DNA of 64,000 bases from JAJPKK01 sp963747835 (GTDB lineage: Bacteria > Pseudomonadota > Alphaproteobacteria > Rhizobiales > Xanthobacteraceae). Location: assembly GCA_963747835.1 (NCBI GenBank), contig CAVVGO010000007.1:558001-622000 (forward strand), read 5' to 3'. The position numbers and the translations under genes were made by a program. Shown here in pieces: positions 1 through 8,850 of the stretch. Under the pieces are notes generated by a model. The model made no database searches. It saw only the letters and a program-made list of their open reading frames with translations, and had not been told where the DNA came from. Position 1 is the first letter of the stretch. Each line of letters begins with the position of its first letter.

Positions 1-141
1 CACGCCTGGAATCGGCAAACTCTGTGTACGCAAGCGGCGACCTATGCCAAAAATCCGAAAATGGCGTTCCGGATTTCGCACCCCTATGGCGGCGCGGAAA
101 AGACCGCAATGATCAAATGGGCCGAAAGCGGATGCCAATGA
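1..141 (+). CDS. C-terminal end of an unidentified protein (partial)
   Basis: The first 47 codons are open in frame 1 and end in TGA at 139-141. The 46 visible residues include a short basic, aromatic stretch (KMAFRISHPYGGAEKTAMIKW) and two cysteines. No family is recognisable from so short a tail. It lies 55 bases upstream of the YceI-OmpA gene on the same strand and could be co-transcribed with it. It may also be a chance open frame, since its start lies outside the window. Confidence 0.4.
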   Translation, partial: HAWNRQTLCTQAATYAKNPKMAFRISHPYGGAEKTAMIKWAESGCQ

Positions 142-196
142 AACCAAAGTTTTGCCGGACCGTTCAATGCAACCATTTGGGGAGAGGGGCTTAGGA

Positions 197-1231
197 ATGC
201 GCCGCAATTTAATTCGTGTTTGCATGATCCTCGCTTTGGTCTCCGCCGGCTTCGGAAGCGCTCGAGCGCAGGAGTGGCTGCTCAATGGCGGCGCTTCACA
301 CTTTTATATGCAGACCGCGAAGGCGGATTCGATCGTCGAGACACATCAATTCACGGGTCTTGATGGCAGGATAAGCCCGGACGGCACAGCAAGAATTGAA
401 ATCGAACTGACGTCGGTCGCATCAGGCGTTGACGTGCGCGACGTGCGGATGCGCTTCCTGCTGTTCGAAACCTTCAAGTTTCCGACCGCGGAAGTGACGG
501 CGCGGCTCGACATGCGCAAGTTCGAGGCCCTGCTGGGGACGACGCGCATCATGTATCCGCTGAGGTTCAACCTCGTGGTGCATGGCCTCGCCAAGGAATT
601 CGAGACGCTGGTCTACGTCACGCGCATCAACGAACGGACGGTATCTGTCGCCAGCGTCAAGCCGATCATCGTGAACGCCGACAGTTTCGGCCTGACCGCC
701 GGCATCTCCAAGCTTTCGGAAGCCATCAACGGGGTGCCGATCGTCACTGCCGCCAGCTTCACATTTGATCTGGTGTTCGAGACCGGCGAAAGGCTCCGCG
801 CTGTCGAGGAGGCGCGGGCCGAGGCCGCCCACAACAGGGAGCAGGAGGAGCGACGGGCGATTACCGCGGAGGAGTGCGAAACCCGCTTCAGCGTGATCTC
901 ACGAGCCGGCGCGATCTACTTCAAGACCGGCAGCGCCGAATTGGAAAGATTGAGCGATCCCCTGCTCGACAGCGTTGCCGATATCGTGAACCGATGTCCG
1001 GGTGTGAAGGTCGAGGTCAGCGGGCATACCAACTCGGTCGGGAATCCGGGCTCGAACTTTGAGCTCTCGGCGCAACGCGCGCGTTCGGTTCAGACGTTCC
1101 TGGTCCAGCGCGGCGTCTCACCGGCACGGATATTGGCGGCCGGGTTCGGCGAAACGCGTCCGGTCGCGCCCAATAATTCGGAAATCAATCGCGCCAAGAA
1201 CCGCCGCATCGAGTTCCGCGTCGTTCAGTGA
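197..1231 (+). CDS. Secreted YceI-like / OmpA-like fusion protein
   Basis: A protein of 344 residues. I start it at ATG 197 rather than the in-frame ATG 152, because 197 follows a purine-rich GGGAGAGG ribosome site and begins a clean signal peptide (MRRNLIRVCMILALVSAGFG, then SARAQ/EW). Residues about 25-190 resemble a YceI-type lipocalin-like domain: W at the mature start, a F-x-G-x-I strand pattern, and the VRDVRMRFLLF...KFPTAEV stretch that mirrors the usual RD-x-x-L-R...FP segment. After a Glu/Arg-rich linker, residues about 230-344 are an OmpA-C peptidoglycan-binding domain (IYFKTGSAEL, SGHTNSVG, NFELSAQRA, GFGETRPVAPN, NRRIEF). The likely site is the periplasm, anchored to peptidoglycan. 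The ligand of the YceI part is unknown. Confidence 0.85.
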   Translation: MRRNLIRVCMILALVSAGFGSARAQEWLLNGGASHFYMQTAKADSIVETHQFTGLDGRISPDGTARIEIELTSVASGVDVRDVRMRFLLFETFKFPTAEVTARLDMRKFEALLGTTRIMYPLRFNLVVHGLAKEFETLVYVTRINERTVSVASVKPIIVNADSFGLTAGISKLSEAINGVPIVTAASFTFDLVFETGERLRAVEEARAEAAHNREQEERRAITAEECETRFSVISRAGAIYFKTGSAELERLSDPLLDSVADIVNRCPGVKVEVSGHTNSVGNPGSNFELSAQRARSVQTFLVQRGVSPARILAAGFGETRPVAPNNSEINRAKNRRIEFRVVQ

Positions 1232-1337
1232 TCTCTGTCAGGCTACAAGCGCGGGCGTGACCAATCGGAAATATTGGGGCGACAGTGAGTTCCTCCTGAT
1301 CGAGGCCGCCGGGACAAGCCCGGCGCCAGCAGCGCAG

Positions 1338-3755
1338 TCACATGGATGATGCCTTACGTAAAGGGGAAATCGTTGGCGCGGGCGCGGCGAGTGGCTCAAC
1401 CCCATGGGTCAGCTCACGAAAGCTGTCAATGCCGGCCGGCCGCCCGAGAAGATAGCCCTGCACCTCGTTGCAAAGCTCGGCCTCGAGAAACTCAAACTCG
1501 GCGGTCGTCTCCACGCCCTCAGCAAGTACCGGAAGATTGAGCGCCCGCCCGAGCCCAAGCACAGAGCGAACGATCGCGGCAGCCTGGTCGTTGATGTTGA
1601 CCGACTTGATGAAGGAGCTGTCGATCTTGATTTTGTCGAACGGAAACGCCCGCAGATTCGACAGCGACGAATAACCGGTACCGAAGTCGTCCATGGCGAT
1701 GCGAACGCCGAGCATCTTGATTCGGCGCAGTGTTGCGAGCGCGCGATTCAAGTCGCGCACCAGCGCCGTCTCGGTAATCTCCAGCTCGAGCCGCGCCGGG
1801 GCGAGTCCGGTCTCGAACAGAACCTCGTGAACGACGTGGGCGAAATTCGCATTATGGATCTGGACCGCCGAGACGTTCACCGCGACAGTCAGGGGCTCGG
1901 TCCAGGTAGCAGCCTCGGCGCAAGCGGTCCTCAGCACCCACTCGCCGATCTGAAGGATGGTGCCGGTCTCTTCGGCGATCGGAATGAATTCGACCGGCGA
2001 AACCTCGCCCCGCGTCGCGTGCTTCCACCGCAGCAGAGCCTCGAAGCCGACAATCCTGCCGGACCGGATGTCCTTCTGCGGCTGGTAGACAAGCCGCATC
2101 TCTCCGCGCGTGACGGCGGTGCGCAGGTCGTGCTCCAACAGGCGGCGGTCGCGGACCGCGGCGCCCATCGACGCCTCGAAAAACCGGTAGGTGCCTCGTC
2201 CTTCATGTTTGGCGCGGTAGAGAGCGGTGTCGGCATGCGAAAGCAGCGCATTTCGATCGGTAGCATCGTCCGGACAGATGGCGATGCCGATACTGGTCGA
2301 TATCGGCGCATCGGTTTCCGGATTTTCCCCCGCGGCGCGGAGGGTTTCCAGAATGCTCTCGGCGACGCGGCCAACGGTGGCCGGATTGGAAATTTCCGGA
2401 ATCAGGATGGCAAACTCGTCGCCGCTCAGCCTCGCCATCATCTGGCTGCTATCAAGCAGGCCGCTGATCCGCTTGGCGACGACTTGGAGCATGTTGTCGC
2501 CCGCCGCGTGCCCGAACAGGTCGTTGACTTCCTTGAACCGGTCGAGATCGAGGCACAGCACGGCAAGCCGCCGTCCCAGGGCGATGGCGGTCTCGATCTC
2601 CCGATCGACCCTCGCGTTGAACGTACTGCGATTGGGAAGGCCGGTAAGCGCGTCATGATGGGCGAGGAAGCTGATGTGCTGCTCGGCCTGTTTGCGGGCG
2701 CGAAGGTCGCGAACCGCAATGGCGCGATGGGGCTTGCCGCCGAAGTCCAGGGGGCGTGAAATGAGCTCGACCGGCGCTATGGAACCGTCGCCGCGGACGA
2801 GATCGCCCTCCAAAGGCTGGTCCGGCCGTTCGAACAGTCGTAAGCGCGTGCCCTCGTCGGAAAAGTATGTCTCTAGCCTCGCACCAACCAATCGGTCCGC
2901 GTGCGAGCCCACGAGCGTTGCAAAGCTGTCGTTAACCGTGACGATGATATTGCCGTCGCAGACCAACAGCCCCTCGACGGCGGCATTGGCCAAGCCTCGC
3001 ATGCGGTCGGCCTCGAGTTCGCCGCGCCGGCGATCGCGCATCTCGATGGTGACGCCGCCAAGCGCGAGAATGATAATCATGAAACTCGCCACAGCGACGG
3101 CAATCGCAAGCAAATTCGGCGGCACCGACGATGGGGAAAACTCAATGGTCGGATCCGGGACGATCGAAACCGCCCCCATCCCGGTGAAATGAAGACTGCA
3201 GATCGCGACGGTCAACAAGAGCGCGCCCAGGATCTTCGATTTCAGCGCGCCGCCCCGCAATCCGACCGGGAGCGCCACGGCGCCGACGAGAGCGCCGAGC
3301 ACGATCGATGCCGTCACCAGGACCGGATCCCACACGATCCGCCCCTGGATCTCGAATGCCGCCATGCCGGTGTAATGCATGGCCGCAATGCCGCCACCCA
3401 CCATGGCGCCGCCGAGCCACGCGCCGACACGCAGATCCGACACCACCGCGACTGCGAGACCCAAGCCCGTCAAGACGATCGCGGCGATCAGCGAGACAGC
3501 CGTCAAGGTGACATCATAGGCGGCCGGCAGGCCCGGCGAGAACGCGATCATGGCGATGAAATGTGTTGCCCAAATCCCGAAGCCGGTCGAGGTGGCCGAG
3601 ACGGCAAGCCAAGTCATGCGCATGTGACCGACCGACCGGCGCACATGATGGAGCAAGCTGATCGCTGTAAACGAGGCCAGCGCGCAGATTACGGCGGCCA
3701 GCCCGACAAGGCGCAGATCGTGCGCGTGAGCGATGCAGTCGTATACGGTTAACAT
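1338..3755 (-). CDS. MHYT-PAS-GGDEF-EAL membrane protein (c-di-GMP turnover)
   Basis: A protein of 805 residues. The N-terminal 240 residues are a seven-helix MHYT sensor with three motif copies (THFIAMIAF near 65, MHYTGMAAF near 128, LHFTGMGAV near 190), proposed in this family to bind copper and sense gases. A PAS-like region follows (about 250-355), then a diguanylate cyclase domain whose signature is SGDEF (ARLSGDEFAIL), a form active in many relatives. The C-terminal EAL phosphodiesterase domain has FEALLRW, LELEITETAL and MDDFGTGYSSL. Both output domains look catalytically complete, so it may make or degrade c-di-GMP. It is transcribed alone. The first 120 bases upstream hold no other gene. 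Confidence 0.93.
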   Translation of the reverse strand: MLTVYDCIAHAHDLRLVGLAAVICALASFTAISLLHHVRRSVGHMRMTWLAVSATSTGFGIWATHFIAMIAFSPGLPAAYDVTLTAVSLIAAIVLTGLGLAVAVVSDLRVGAWLGGAMVGGGIAAMHYTGMAAFEIQGRIVWDPVLVTASIVLGALVGAVALPVGLRGGALKSKILGALLLTVAICSLHFTGMGAVSIVPDPTIEFSPSSVPPNLLAIAVAVASFMIIILALGGVTIEMRDRRRGELEADRMRGLANAAVEGLLVCDGNIIVTVNDSFATLVGSHADRLVGARLETYFSDEGTRLRLFERPDQPLEGDLVRGDGSIAPVELISRPLDFGGKPHRAIAVRDLRARKQAEQHISFLAHHDALTGLPNRSTFNARVDREIETAIALGRRLAVLCLDLDRFKEVNDLFGHAAGDNMLQVVAKRISGLLDSSQMMARLSGDEFAILIPEISNPATVGRVAESILETLRAAGENPETDAPISTSIGIAICPDDATDRNALLSHADTALYRAKHEGRGTYRFFEASMGAAVRDRRLLEHDLRTAVTRGEMRLVYQPQKDIRSGRIVGFEALLRWKHATRGEVSPVEFIPIAEETGTILQIGEWVLRTACAEAATWTEPLTVAVNVSAVQIHNANFAHVVHEVLFETGLAPARLELEITETALVRDLNRALATLRRIKMLGVRIAMDDFGTGYSSLSNLRAFPFDKIKIDSSFIKSVNINDQAAAIVRSVLGLGRALNLPVLAEGVETTAEFEFLEAELCNEVQGYLLGRPAGIDSFRELTHGVEPLAAPAPTISPLRKASSM

Positions 3756-4008
3756 TTGCCTGCCGCTGTGATTGGAGTTGCGGAAAAATGCAAAAACCCG
3801 GTTGGAGGTTACTCGCTAGTACCCAAATAAAGAGTGAACCCCTTTGGAGCGCGGCGTCGTTTCATGTTGAACCAACGAGGCGCGTGCGCCGGGACGGCAT
3901 CGCAAAGGCCGATCTGATTCAGTCGCGACCTTCACCGGGCCAATAATCTCCCGAACGGCCCCGCGGCAAGACAACGCAGGGAGCGGCCTTGCCCGGCGCC
4001 GAAGCCGA

Positions 4009-4710
4009 TCAGGCCGCGTAATCTTCCCGGTAGTAGATGTCGCGGCCGATGTCGCATGAGACGTGGTTTGCCGGCACCGGGATCATGGCGCGCAGGAAGC
4101 TGTGGCGGTACGGGAAGAAGTTCAGGTGCGGATTGAAGGTATAGATGCCTTCCCGCTCGCGCGGCACCACGATGATGAGACGGCGGCGGGTGATGCGCCG
4201 CAACTCGGCGATGGCGCGGCGATAATCGAGAATGTGCTCGATCACGTGGGTGCAGACGACGGTGTCGAACGATTTGTCCGCGACCGGCAGATCCTCGACC
4301 CGGCCGCAGACGAACTTAATGCCGTCGCCCATCGGCTTGTCGGGCTCGATCATTTCGACGCCGACCATCTCGGCAAACGGGCGGGGAGCGTTGCTGCTGA
4401 CAAATCGCAGCAGCGCACCGGTGCCGCAACCCACGTCGCAAATGCTGTCGCCGATGGCTTCCGCGGCGATCCGCTCCAGGCAGGCGAGGGAGTTGTCGGT
4501 GTCCTCGTGCACGCGCGGGTGGGCCCGGTAGAGTTCGTCGTATTCCGCATCCGAGACGAACGGCGCCGACTTGCGGAATTCCGCGAGCGTCGAGATGTGT
4601 TTGCCCCACGCCAGCGTGGCGGTGAACTTGAACAGCGCCGTGTCCCGGATGATCGGCGGAAGCAATTCTTCCATGATGAACCGGATCTGGTTGGTCTGCT
4701 CGCGCCTCAT
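4009..4710 (-). CDS. Class I SAM-dependent methyltransferase
   Basis: A protein of 233 residues. The open frame continues upstream to 4938, but that stretch overlaps the divergent gene and is not protein-like. I therefore start at ATG 4710 (MRREQTNQIRF). The SAM-binding fold is clear: motif I ICDVGCGTGALLRF, an acidic residue after strand 2 (VGVEMIEP), and motif IV FDTVVCTHVIEHILDYRRAI, with a proline-rich strand after it (LIIVVPREREG). It belongs to the Methyltransf_11 group, and its substrate is unknown. It is divergent from a GT87-type membrane protein 180 bases away, so it may act in glycan or lipid modification, but that is inference from position only. Confidence 0.82.
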   Translation of the reverse strand: MRREQTNQIRFIMEELLPPIIRDTALFKFTATLAWGKHISTLAEFRKSAPFVSDAEYDELYRAHPRVHEDTDNSLACLERIAAEAIGDSICDVGCGTGALLRFVSSNAPRPFAEMVGVEMIEPDKPMGDGIKFVCGRVEDLPVADKSFDTVVCTHVIEHILDYRRAIAELRRITRRRLIIVVPREREGIYTFNPHLNFFPYRHSFLRAMIPVPANHVSCDIGRDIYYREDYAA

Positions 4711-4890
4711 GGCATTCTGCTGCCTGTTTTTGGGGTTGAACTCCAAAAGTAACGAATAACCCTTGCGGAAGCGTAAATGCGGAGCCGACGGCACCCGCGA
4801 CCGTCGGGATGGGAACTCCGGGTTCTTAAGGGTTCCGCAAATAATGGGTTCGATGATGCACTTTCCGGCATTCCGCCGGCTGGTCGAACG

Positions 4891-6105
4891 ATGCCCCAAA
4901 CCGACACATCCCCGCGCCCGCAAGACGCCACCCGTCATGCCCTGGAATTGATCGGCATTGCGCTGGCGCTAGCCTATGTGCTGTTTCTCGTCGGCGCCGC
5001 GGTGCAACGAGATTGGCTGATCGACAGCGCCGGCCTGCCGATCGCCAACGATTTCGTCAACGTGTGGGCCGCCGGAAAGCTGACGTTGGAAGGCCACCCC
5101 GCCGCCGCCTATGACTGGACCATCCATCGCGAGGTCGAGGTCGCTGCGGTCGGGCATGAGTTTGAAGGCTATTACGGCTGGCCCTATCCGCCCACCTACC
5201 TGTTCGTGGCCGCCGCGCTCGCCACCCTGCCCTATCTGACCTCCCTGCTGTTCTGGATCGCGGTGAGCCTGCCGGCCTATGTGGCAGCGGTGCGCGTCAT
5301 CATCGGCGAGCGGCTCGGCATTCTCTTGGCGTGCGCGTTTCCGGGCGTGGTCTGGAACATCTCGGCCAACCAGAACGGATTCCTGACGGCGGCCCTGATC
5401 GGCGCCTTCCTGTTGCAGTTGGAGCGGCGGCCGGTCATCGCGGGGATTTTCCTCGGCCTGCTCACCTACAAGCCGCAATTCGGAATTCTGTTTCCCGTCG
5501 TGCTGGTGCTTGATGGACGCTGGCGTGTCATCGCGGCCGCCGCCGTGACCGCGCTCGTTCTCGGCGCGGCCTCGCTGGCAGCCTTTGGGCTCGAGAGCTG
5601 GCACGCCTTTTTCGCCTGGATGCCGGTGACGGGCGCCGCCGTGTTTGAGGACGGCCGCGCCGGCCTCAACAAGTTGCAGAGCGTGTTCGGCGTCGTGCGC
5701 TGGCTCGGCGGCGGCATGACGGCGGCCTGGATCGCGCAGGGCGCCATGTTCGCCGCCGCGGCGGTCGCTGTAGCGGTGCTGTGGCGCCGACCTGTGCGCT
5801 ATGAAATCAAAGCCGCCGCACTCGCGGTCGCCGTGATGTTGGCGACGCCCTACATCTACATCTACGATTTCCCGGTGCTCGCGATTCCGCTTGCGTTCCT
5901 ACTGCGCCTTGGGCTGCGCGAGGGCTTCCTGCCCTATGAATGGCCCGCCATGGCGGTCGCGTGCGGCCTTGTGTTGGTGTTTCCGTTCCTCGCTATGCCG
6001 ACCGGTTTCGTGGCCGCCGTGATCGTCGCTGCCATGATCGCGCGCCGCGCCGCAGCCGAGCATTTCGTGCCCGGCACGGCGATGCGGGAGGCCGCGCTGG
6101 CGTAG
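4891..6105 (+). CDS. GT87-type (DUF2029) polyprenol-dependent glycosyltransferase, membrane
   Basis: A protein of 404 residues starting at ATG 4891 (MPQTDTSPRPQD). In-frame codons back to 4777 read through the divergent promoter region. There are about ten hydrophobic helices. After TM1 comes a periplasmic loop with conserved acidic and aromatic residues (ANDFVNVWAAG, YDWTIHREVE, YGWPYPPTYL), typical of GT-C enzymes, which use an acidic residue near the first loop. The LLTYKPQFGILFPVVLVL segment is characteristic of the DUF2029/GT87 family, which includes mycobacterial mannosyltransferases. It probably transfers a sugar from a polyprenyl-phosphate donor on the outer face of the inner membrane. 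Acceptor unknown. Confidence 0.8.
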   Translation: MPQTDTSPRPQDATRHALELIGIALALAYVLFLVGAAVQRDWLIDSAGLPIANDFVNVWAAGKLTLEGHPAAAYDWTIHREVEVAAVGHEFEGYYGWPYPPTYLFVAAALATLPYLTSLLFWIAVSLPAYVAAVRVIIGERLGILLACAFPGVVWNISANQNGFLTAALIGAFLLQLERRPVIAGIFLGLLTYKPQFGILFPVVLVLDGRWRVIAAAAVTALVLGAASLAAFGLESWHAFFAWMPVTGAAVFEDGRAGLNKLQSVFGVVRWLGGGMTAAWIAQGAMFAAAAVAVAVLWRRPVRYEIKAAALAVAVMLATPYIYIYDFPVLAIPLAFLLRLGLREGFLPYEWPAMAVACGLVLVFPFLAMPTGFVAAVIVAAMIARRAAAEHFVPGTAMREAALA

Positions 6106-6236
6106 CCGGCACACATGAGGGCGATAGCCCGGATGAGCAAGTCGATATCCGGGCGCAGTCTCTTCGCAACCACAACATCCGTCTCGGATTACGGGACCGC
6201 AAAGCGGCGGTCGCTAATCCCCGCTACGGTGCTGCG

Positions 6237-7211
6237 CTACTGGGCCTCGATGCCGACTTGCGCCGTGATTTTGCGATATCGCTCCAGCGTGGATTTGACG
6301 ACGCGCGCGAATTCCTCCGGGGTGCTGGCAACGACCTCGAAGCCGCTGTCCTCCAGCGTCTTGCGCGCCCGCGGCGACAGAATGGCCGCGACCAGCTCGC
6401 CGTTGAGCTTTGTGGTCAGCGTATCGGACATGTGCGGCGGCGCGAGGAAGCCCACCCAGGTCGGCGGTACCGCATAACCCGGCAACCGCTCCGCGATGGT
6501 CGGAATATCCGGCCGGGCACGTGAACGGTTCGCCTCGACCATACCGATGACCCTGACGTTGCCGTTGTCGATATACGGCAATGCCGTCGGCAGCGTGGCA
6601 AACAGCACCGGGATTTGCCCGGCCAAGAGGTCCGTCATCGCCGGGGCGCCGCCGCGATACGGCACGTGGACCATGTCGACGCCGGCCTCGACCTTGAGGA
6701 GTTCGCCGGCGATGTGGTTCACCGTATTGGCGCCGGAGCTGCCGAACGCGAGCTTACCGGGATGCGCTTTGGCATAGGCGATCAACTCGGTGACGTTGGT
6801 CACCGGCAGCGCCTTGTTCACGACGAGGCAAATCTGCATTTGCACCGCAAGCGTCAGCGGGGTGAGACCGGCCACCTGTTCGCTCGGAAAATTCTTCGCC
6901 AGCACCGCCGCAACATTGAGCGCCGCCGCGGTGCCGAGCAGCAGCGTGGTGCCGTCCGGCTCGGCGCGCGCCACTGTGACGGCTGCAAGCGTACCCCCGG
7001 CCCCCGGCCGATTGTCGACGATGACGGGCCGTCGGGTCGCGGCCGAAAGCGCATCGCCCACCGCATGGCTGATCAGGTCGGCGGCGCCCCCGGCCGCGAG
7101 CGGCGACACGATCTTGATCGGCCGCGCCGCGAACTCCTGCGCCTGGGCGCCGGGGGACGCGAGCAGAAGCACGACTGCGACCCCCCCGGCCGCGATAACG
7201 GCGTCCCTCAT
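6237..7211 (-). CDS. Orphan tripartite tricarboxylate transporter binding protein (Bug/TctC)
   Basis: A protein of 324 residues. ATG 7211 is preceded by GGAGA at a spacing of five bases and starts a signal peptide ending near SPGAQAQ. Family hallmarks are present: RPIKIVSPLAAGGAADL at the mature start, VIVDNRPGAGGTLAA, ARAEPDGTTLLLG, and the HPGKLAFGSSG...HVPYRGGAPAMTDLLAGQI block. Such Bug proteins bind carboxylates in the periplasm and deliver them to a TctAB membrane pair. No tctA or tctB lies nearby, as is usual for the many solitary Bug proteins in beta- and alphaproteobacteria. It is convergent with the GT87 gene. Confidence 0.92.
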   Translation of the reverse strand: MRDAVIAAGGVAVVLLLASPGAQAQEFAARPIKIVSPLAAGGAADLISHAVGDALSAATRRPVIVDNRPGAGGTLAAVTVARAEPDGTTLLLGTAAALNVAAVLAKNFPSEQVAGLTPLTLAVQMQICLVVNKALPVTNVTELIAYAKAHPGKLAFGSSGANTVNHIAGELLKVEAGVDMVHVPYRGGAPAMTDLLAGQIPVLFATLPTALPYIDNGNVRVIGMVEANRSRARPDIPTIAERLPGYAVPPTWVGFLAPPHMSDTLTTKLNGELVAAILSPRARKTLEDSGFEVVASTPEEFARVVKSTLERYRKITAQVGIEAQ

Positions 7212-7549
7212 GTGTTCTCCACCCGGGTTGCGGGCTTGGCGTCGCGCCAGCATAGCGAATTTACGCAGCTGCGTTGAGAGATTGGAGGCTTCCATGCCGC
7301 TTCACGCGCTCCATGAGTCATGGCCGGGCAAAGCCCGTTGAAGACGGGCGTAAACGCCCTTACGTCCCGACCATCTCGATCAGGAAGGCATTATGCCCTC
7401 GGGGTCGCCGATATGAGCCGAGGGACGAGCCCGGCGACGACAATTCAAAACGTTACCGGCCGAAAAAATTGATTATCCGGCCGATCCGGGCCAATATTCG
7501 CGGCGGCGACATGAGACGCCGAAATGTATGTGCGTTGGGGAGTTGAAGC
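7212..7549. other. 338-base intergenic region with small hairpins
   Basis: It lies between the start of the Bug gene (minus) and the start of the DUF442 gene (plus), so it must hold two divergent promoters. I see no convincing sigma-70 hexamers. A segment near 7316-7370 contains two tight hairpins, GGGC-AAA-GCCC at 7326-7336 and GGGCGT-AA-ACGCCC at 7346-7359. The adjacent gtcatggccggg matches the edge of the dispersed repeat seen at 13165, 19052 and 56569. No small gene with a ribosome site was found. Confidence 0.5.
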
Positions 7550-7972
7550 ATGGATATCCGAAAGATCACCGAGGAGCTCTCGGTGGCGCCGCAGATTCAC
7601 GCGGACGAAATTTCCGCGATCGCGGCGGCGGGGTTCCGCGCCATCATATGCAATCGCCCAGACGGGGAATCGTCCGACCAGCCGTGCTGCGACGACATCG
7701 AGGCGGCCGTGAAGGCCTCCGGGCTCGCCTGGCGGGCCCAGCCGGTCCGATCGGGCGGCGTCAGCCTTGAGGACGCTGCCGCGTTCGCCGCCCTGCTGGC
7801 TGAACTGCCGAAGCCGGTGCTCGCCTATTGCCGCTCGGGGACCCGCTGCGCTACCCTGTGGTGCCTGTCGCAAGCCGGGAAACGTCCCCTGACGGACATC
7901 CTGGTGCGAGCGCAGTCCGCCGGCTACGACATGACCGCGATCATGCAGCGCGCCTTCGCGCCGCCCGCATAG
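7550..7972 (+). CDS. TIGR01244/DUF442 beta-lactamase hydrolase-like (phosphatase/rhodanese-type) protein
   Basis: A protein of 140 residues starting at ATG 7550 behind GGGGAGTTG. MDIRKITEELSVAPQI followed by AGFRAIICNRPDGE is the typical opening of the DUF442 (Blh-like) family. The catalytic loop is LAYCRSGTRCATLW, a C-R-x-G-x-R cradle intermediate between dual-specificity phosphatases and rhodaneses. In related species this domain is often fused to, or beside, a persulfide dioxygenase and acts in sulfide oxidation. The TauE/SafE-type permease 91 bases downstream on the same strand fits a sulfur-linked role. The activity itself is inferred. Confidence 0.83.
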   Translation: MDIRKITEELSVAPQIHADEISAIAAAGFRAIICNRPDGESSDQPCCDDIEAAVKASGLAWRAQPVRSGGVSLEDAAAFAALLAELPKPVLAYCRSGTRCATLWCLSQAGKRPLTDILVRAQSAGYDMTAIMQRAFAPPA

Positions 7973-8063
7973 GCGCGTCGCGCGGCCGGGGCCGGTCCGC
8001 GACATATCCAAGCCGTGTTTCAACGCATGCGTTGCCGCCCCGGCGGCACTTGGCGGATCGTCC

Positions 8064-8843
8064 ATGGATTTCGGCATTACCGATCTGCTGGCGATCTTTT
8101 CCGGCTCGCTGGTGGGCCTGATCCTTGGCGTGATCGGCGGCGGCGGCTCGGTCCTCGCGGTGCCGCTGCTGGTCTACGTCGTCGGGGTGCCGTCGCCCCA
8201 TGTGGCGATCGGCACCAGCTCCATCGCGGTGGCGATCAGCGCGTTCGCCAACCTGATCGACCATGCGCGGCGCGGCAATGTGTGCTGGCCGGTGGCGATT
8301 GTGTTCGCGGTGTTCGGCATGGTGGGTGCGGCGCTCGGCTCGACGCTTGGCAAACATACCGACGGGCAGAAGCTGCTCGTCCTCTTCGGCATTCTGATGG
8401 TGGTGGTCGCGGTGTCCATGGCGATGCGACGGGAGGGCGGCAGCAAGACGGACGTGCGGCTGGAACGCCGGAATGCGCCGTGGGTCATGGGCATCGGCCT
8501 CGGGGTCGGTGCACTGTCGGGATTTTTCGGGATCGGCGGTGGCTTCCTGGTGGTGCCGGGCCTGGTCGCCGCCACCTCGATGGCGATGATCGTGGCGATC
8601 GGCTCCTCGCTCGTGTCGGTGACGGCGTTCGGCCTCACCACGGCGGCGAACTATGCGCTGTCCGACCTGATCGACTGGCGGCTGGTGCTGCTGTTCGTCG
8701 GCGGCGGCATCGCGGGCGGGCTTGTGGGGGCGCAACTCTCGACCACGCTGGCGGCCAAGAAACGGGCGCTGTCGCTCGTCTTCGCCGTCGTCGTGGCGAG
8801 CGTCGGGGTCTATGTGGTGATCCGGGGAATTTTGGCGGGGTGA
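8064..8843 (+). CDS. TauE/SafE-family permease (sulfite or sulfoacetate exporter type)
   Basis: A protein of 259 residues with about eight membrane helices in two homologous halves. Each half opens with the glycine-rich family motif: GLILGVIGGGGSVLAVPLL near residue 20 and ALSGFFGIGGGFLVVPGLV near 150. The TSSIAVAIS...ANLIDHARRGNV and GSSLVSVTAFGLTTAANYAL helices also fit. It probably exports a small organosulfur or carboxylate anion. It follows the DUF442 gene on the same strand, a common sulfur-detoxification pairing, and ends seven bases before the convergent UbiD gene. Confidence 0.88.
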   Translation: MDFGITDLLAIFSGSLVGLILGVIGGGGSVLAVPLLVYVVGVPSPHVAIGTSSIAVAISAFANLIDHARRGNVCWPVAIVFAVFGMVGAALGSTLGKHTDGQKLLVLFGILMVVVAVSMAMRREGGSKTDVRLERRNAPWVMGIGLGVGALSGFFGIGGGFLVVPGLVAATSMAMIVAIGSSLVSVTAFGLTTAANYALSDLIDWRLVLLFVGGGIAGGLVGAQLSTTLAAKKRALSLVFAVVVASVGVYVVIRGILAG

Positions 8844-8850
8844 GGCCCCG

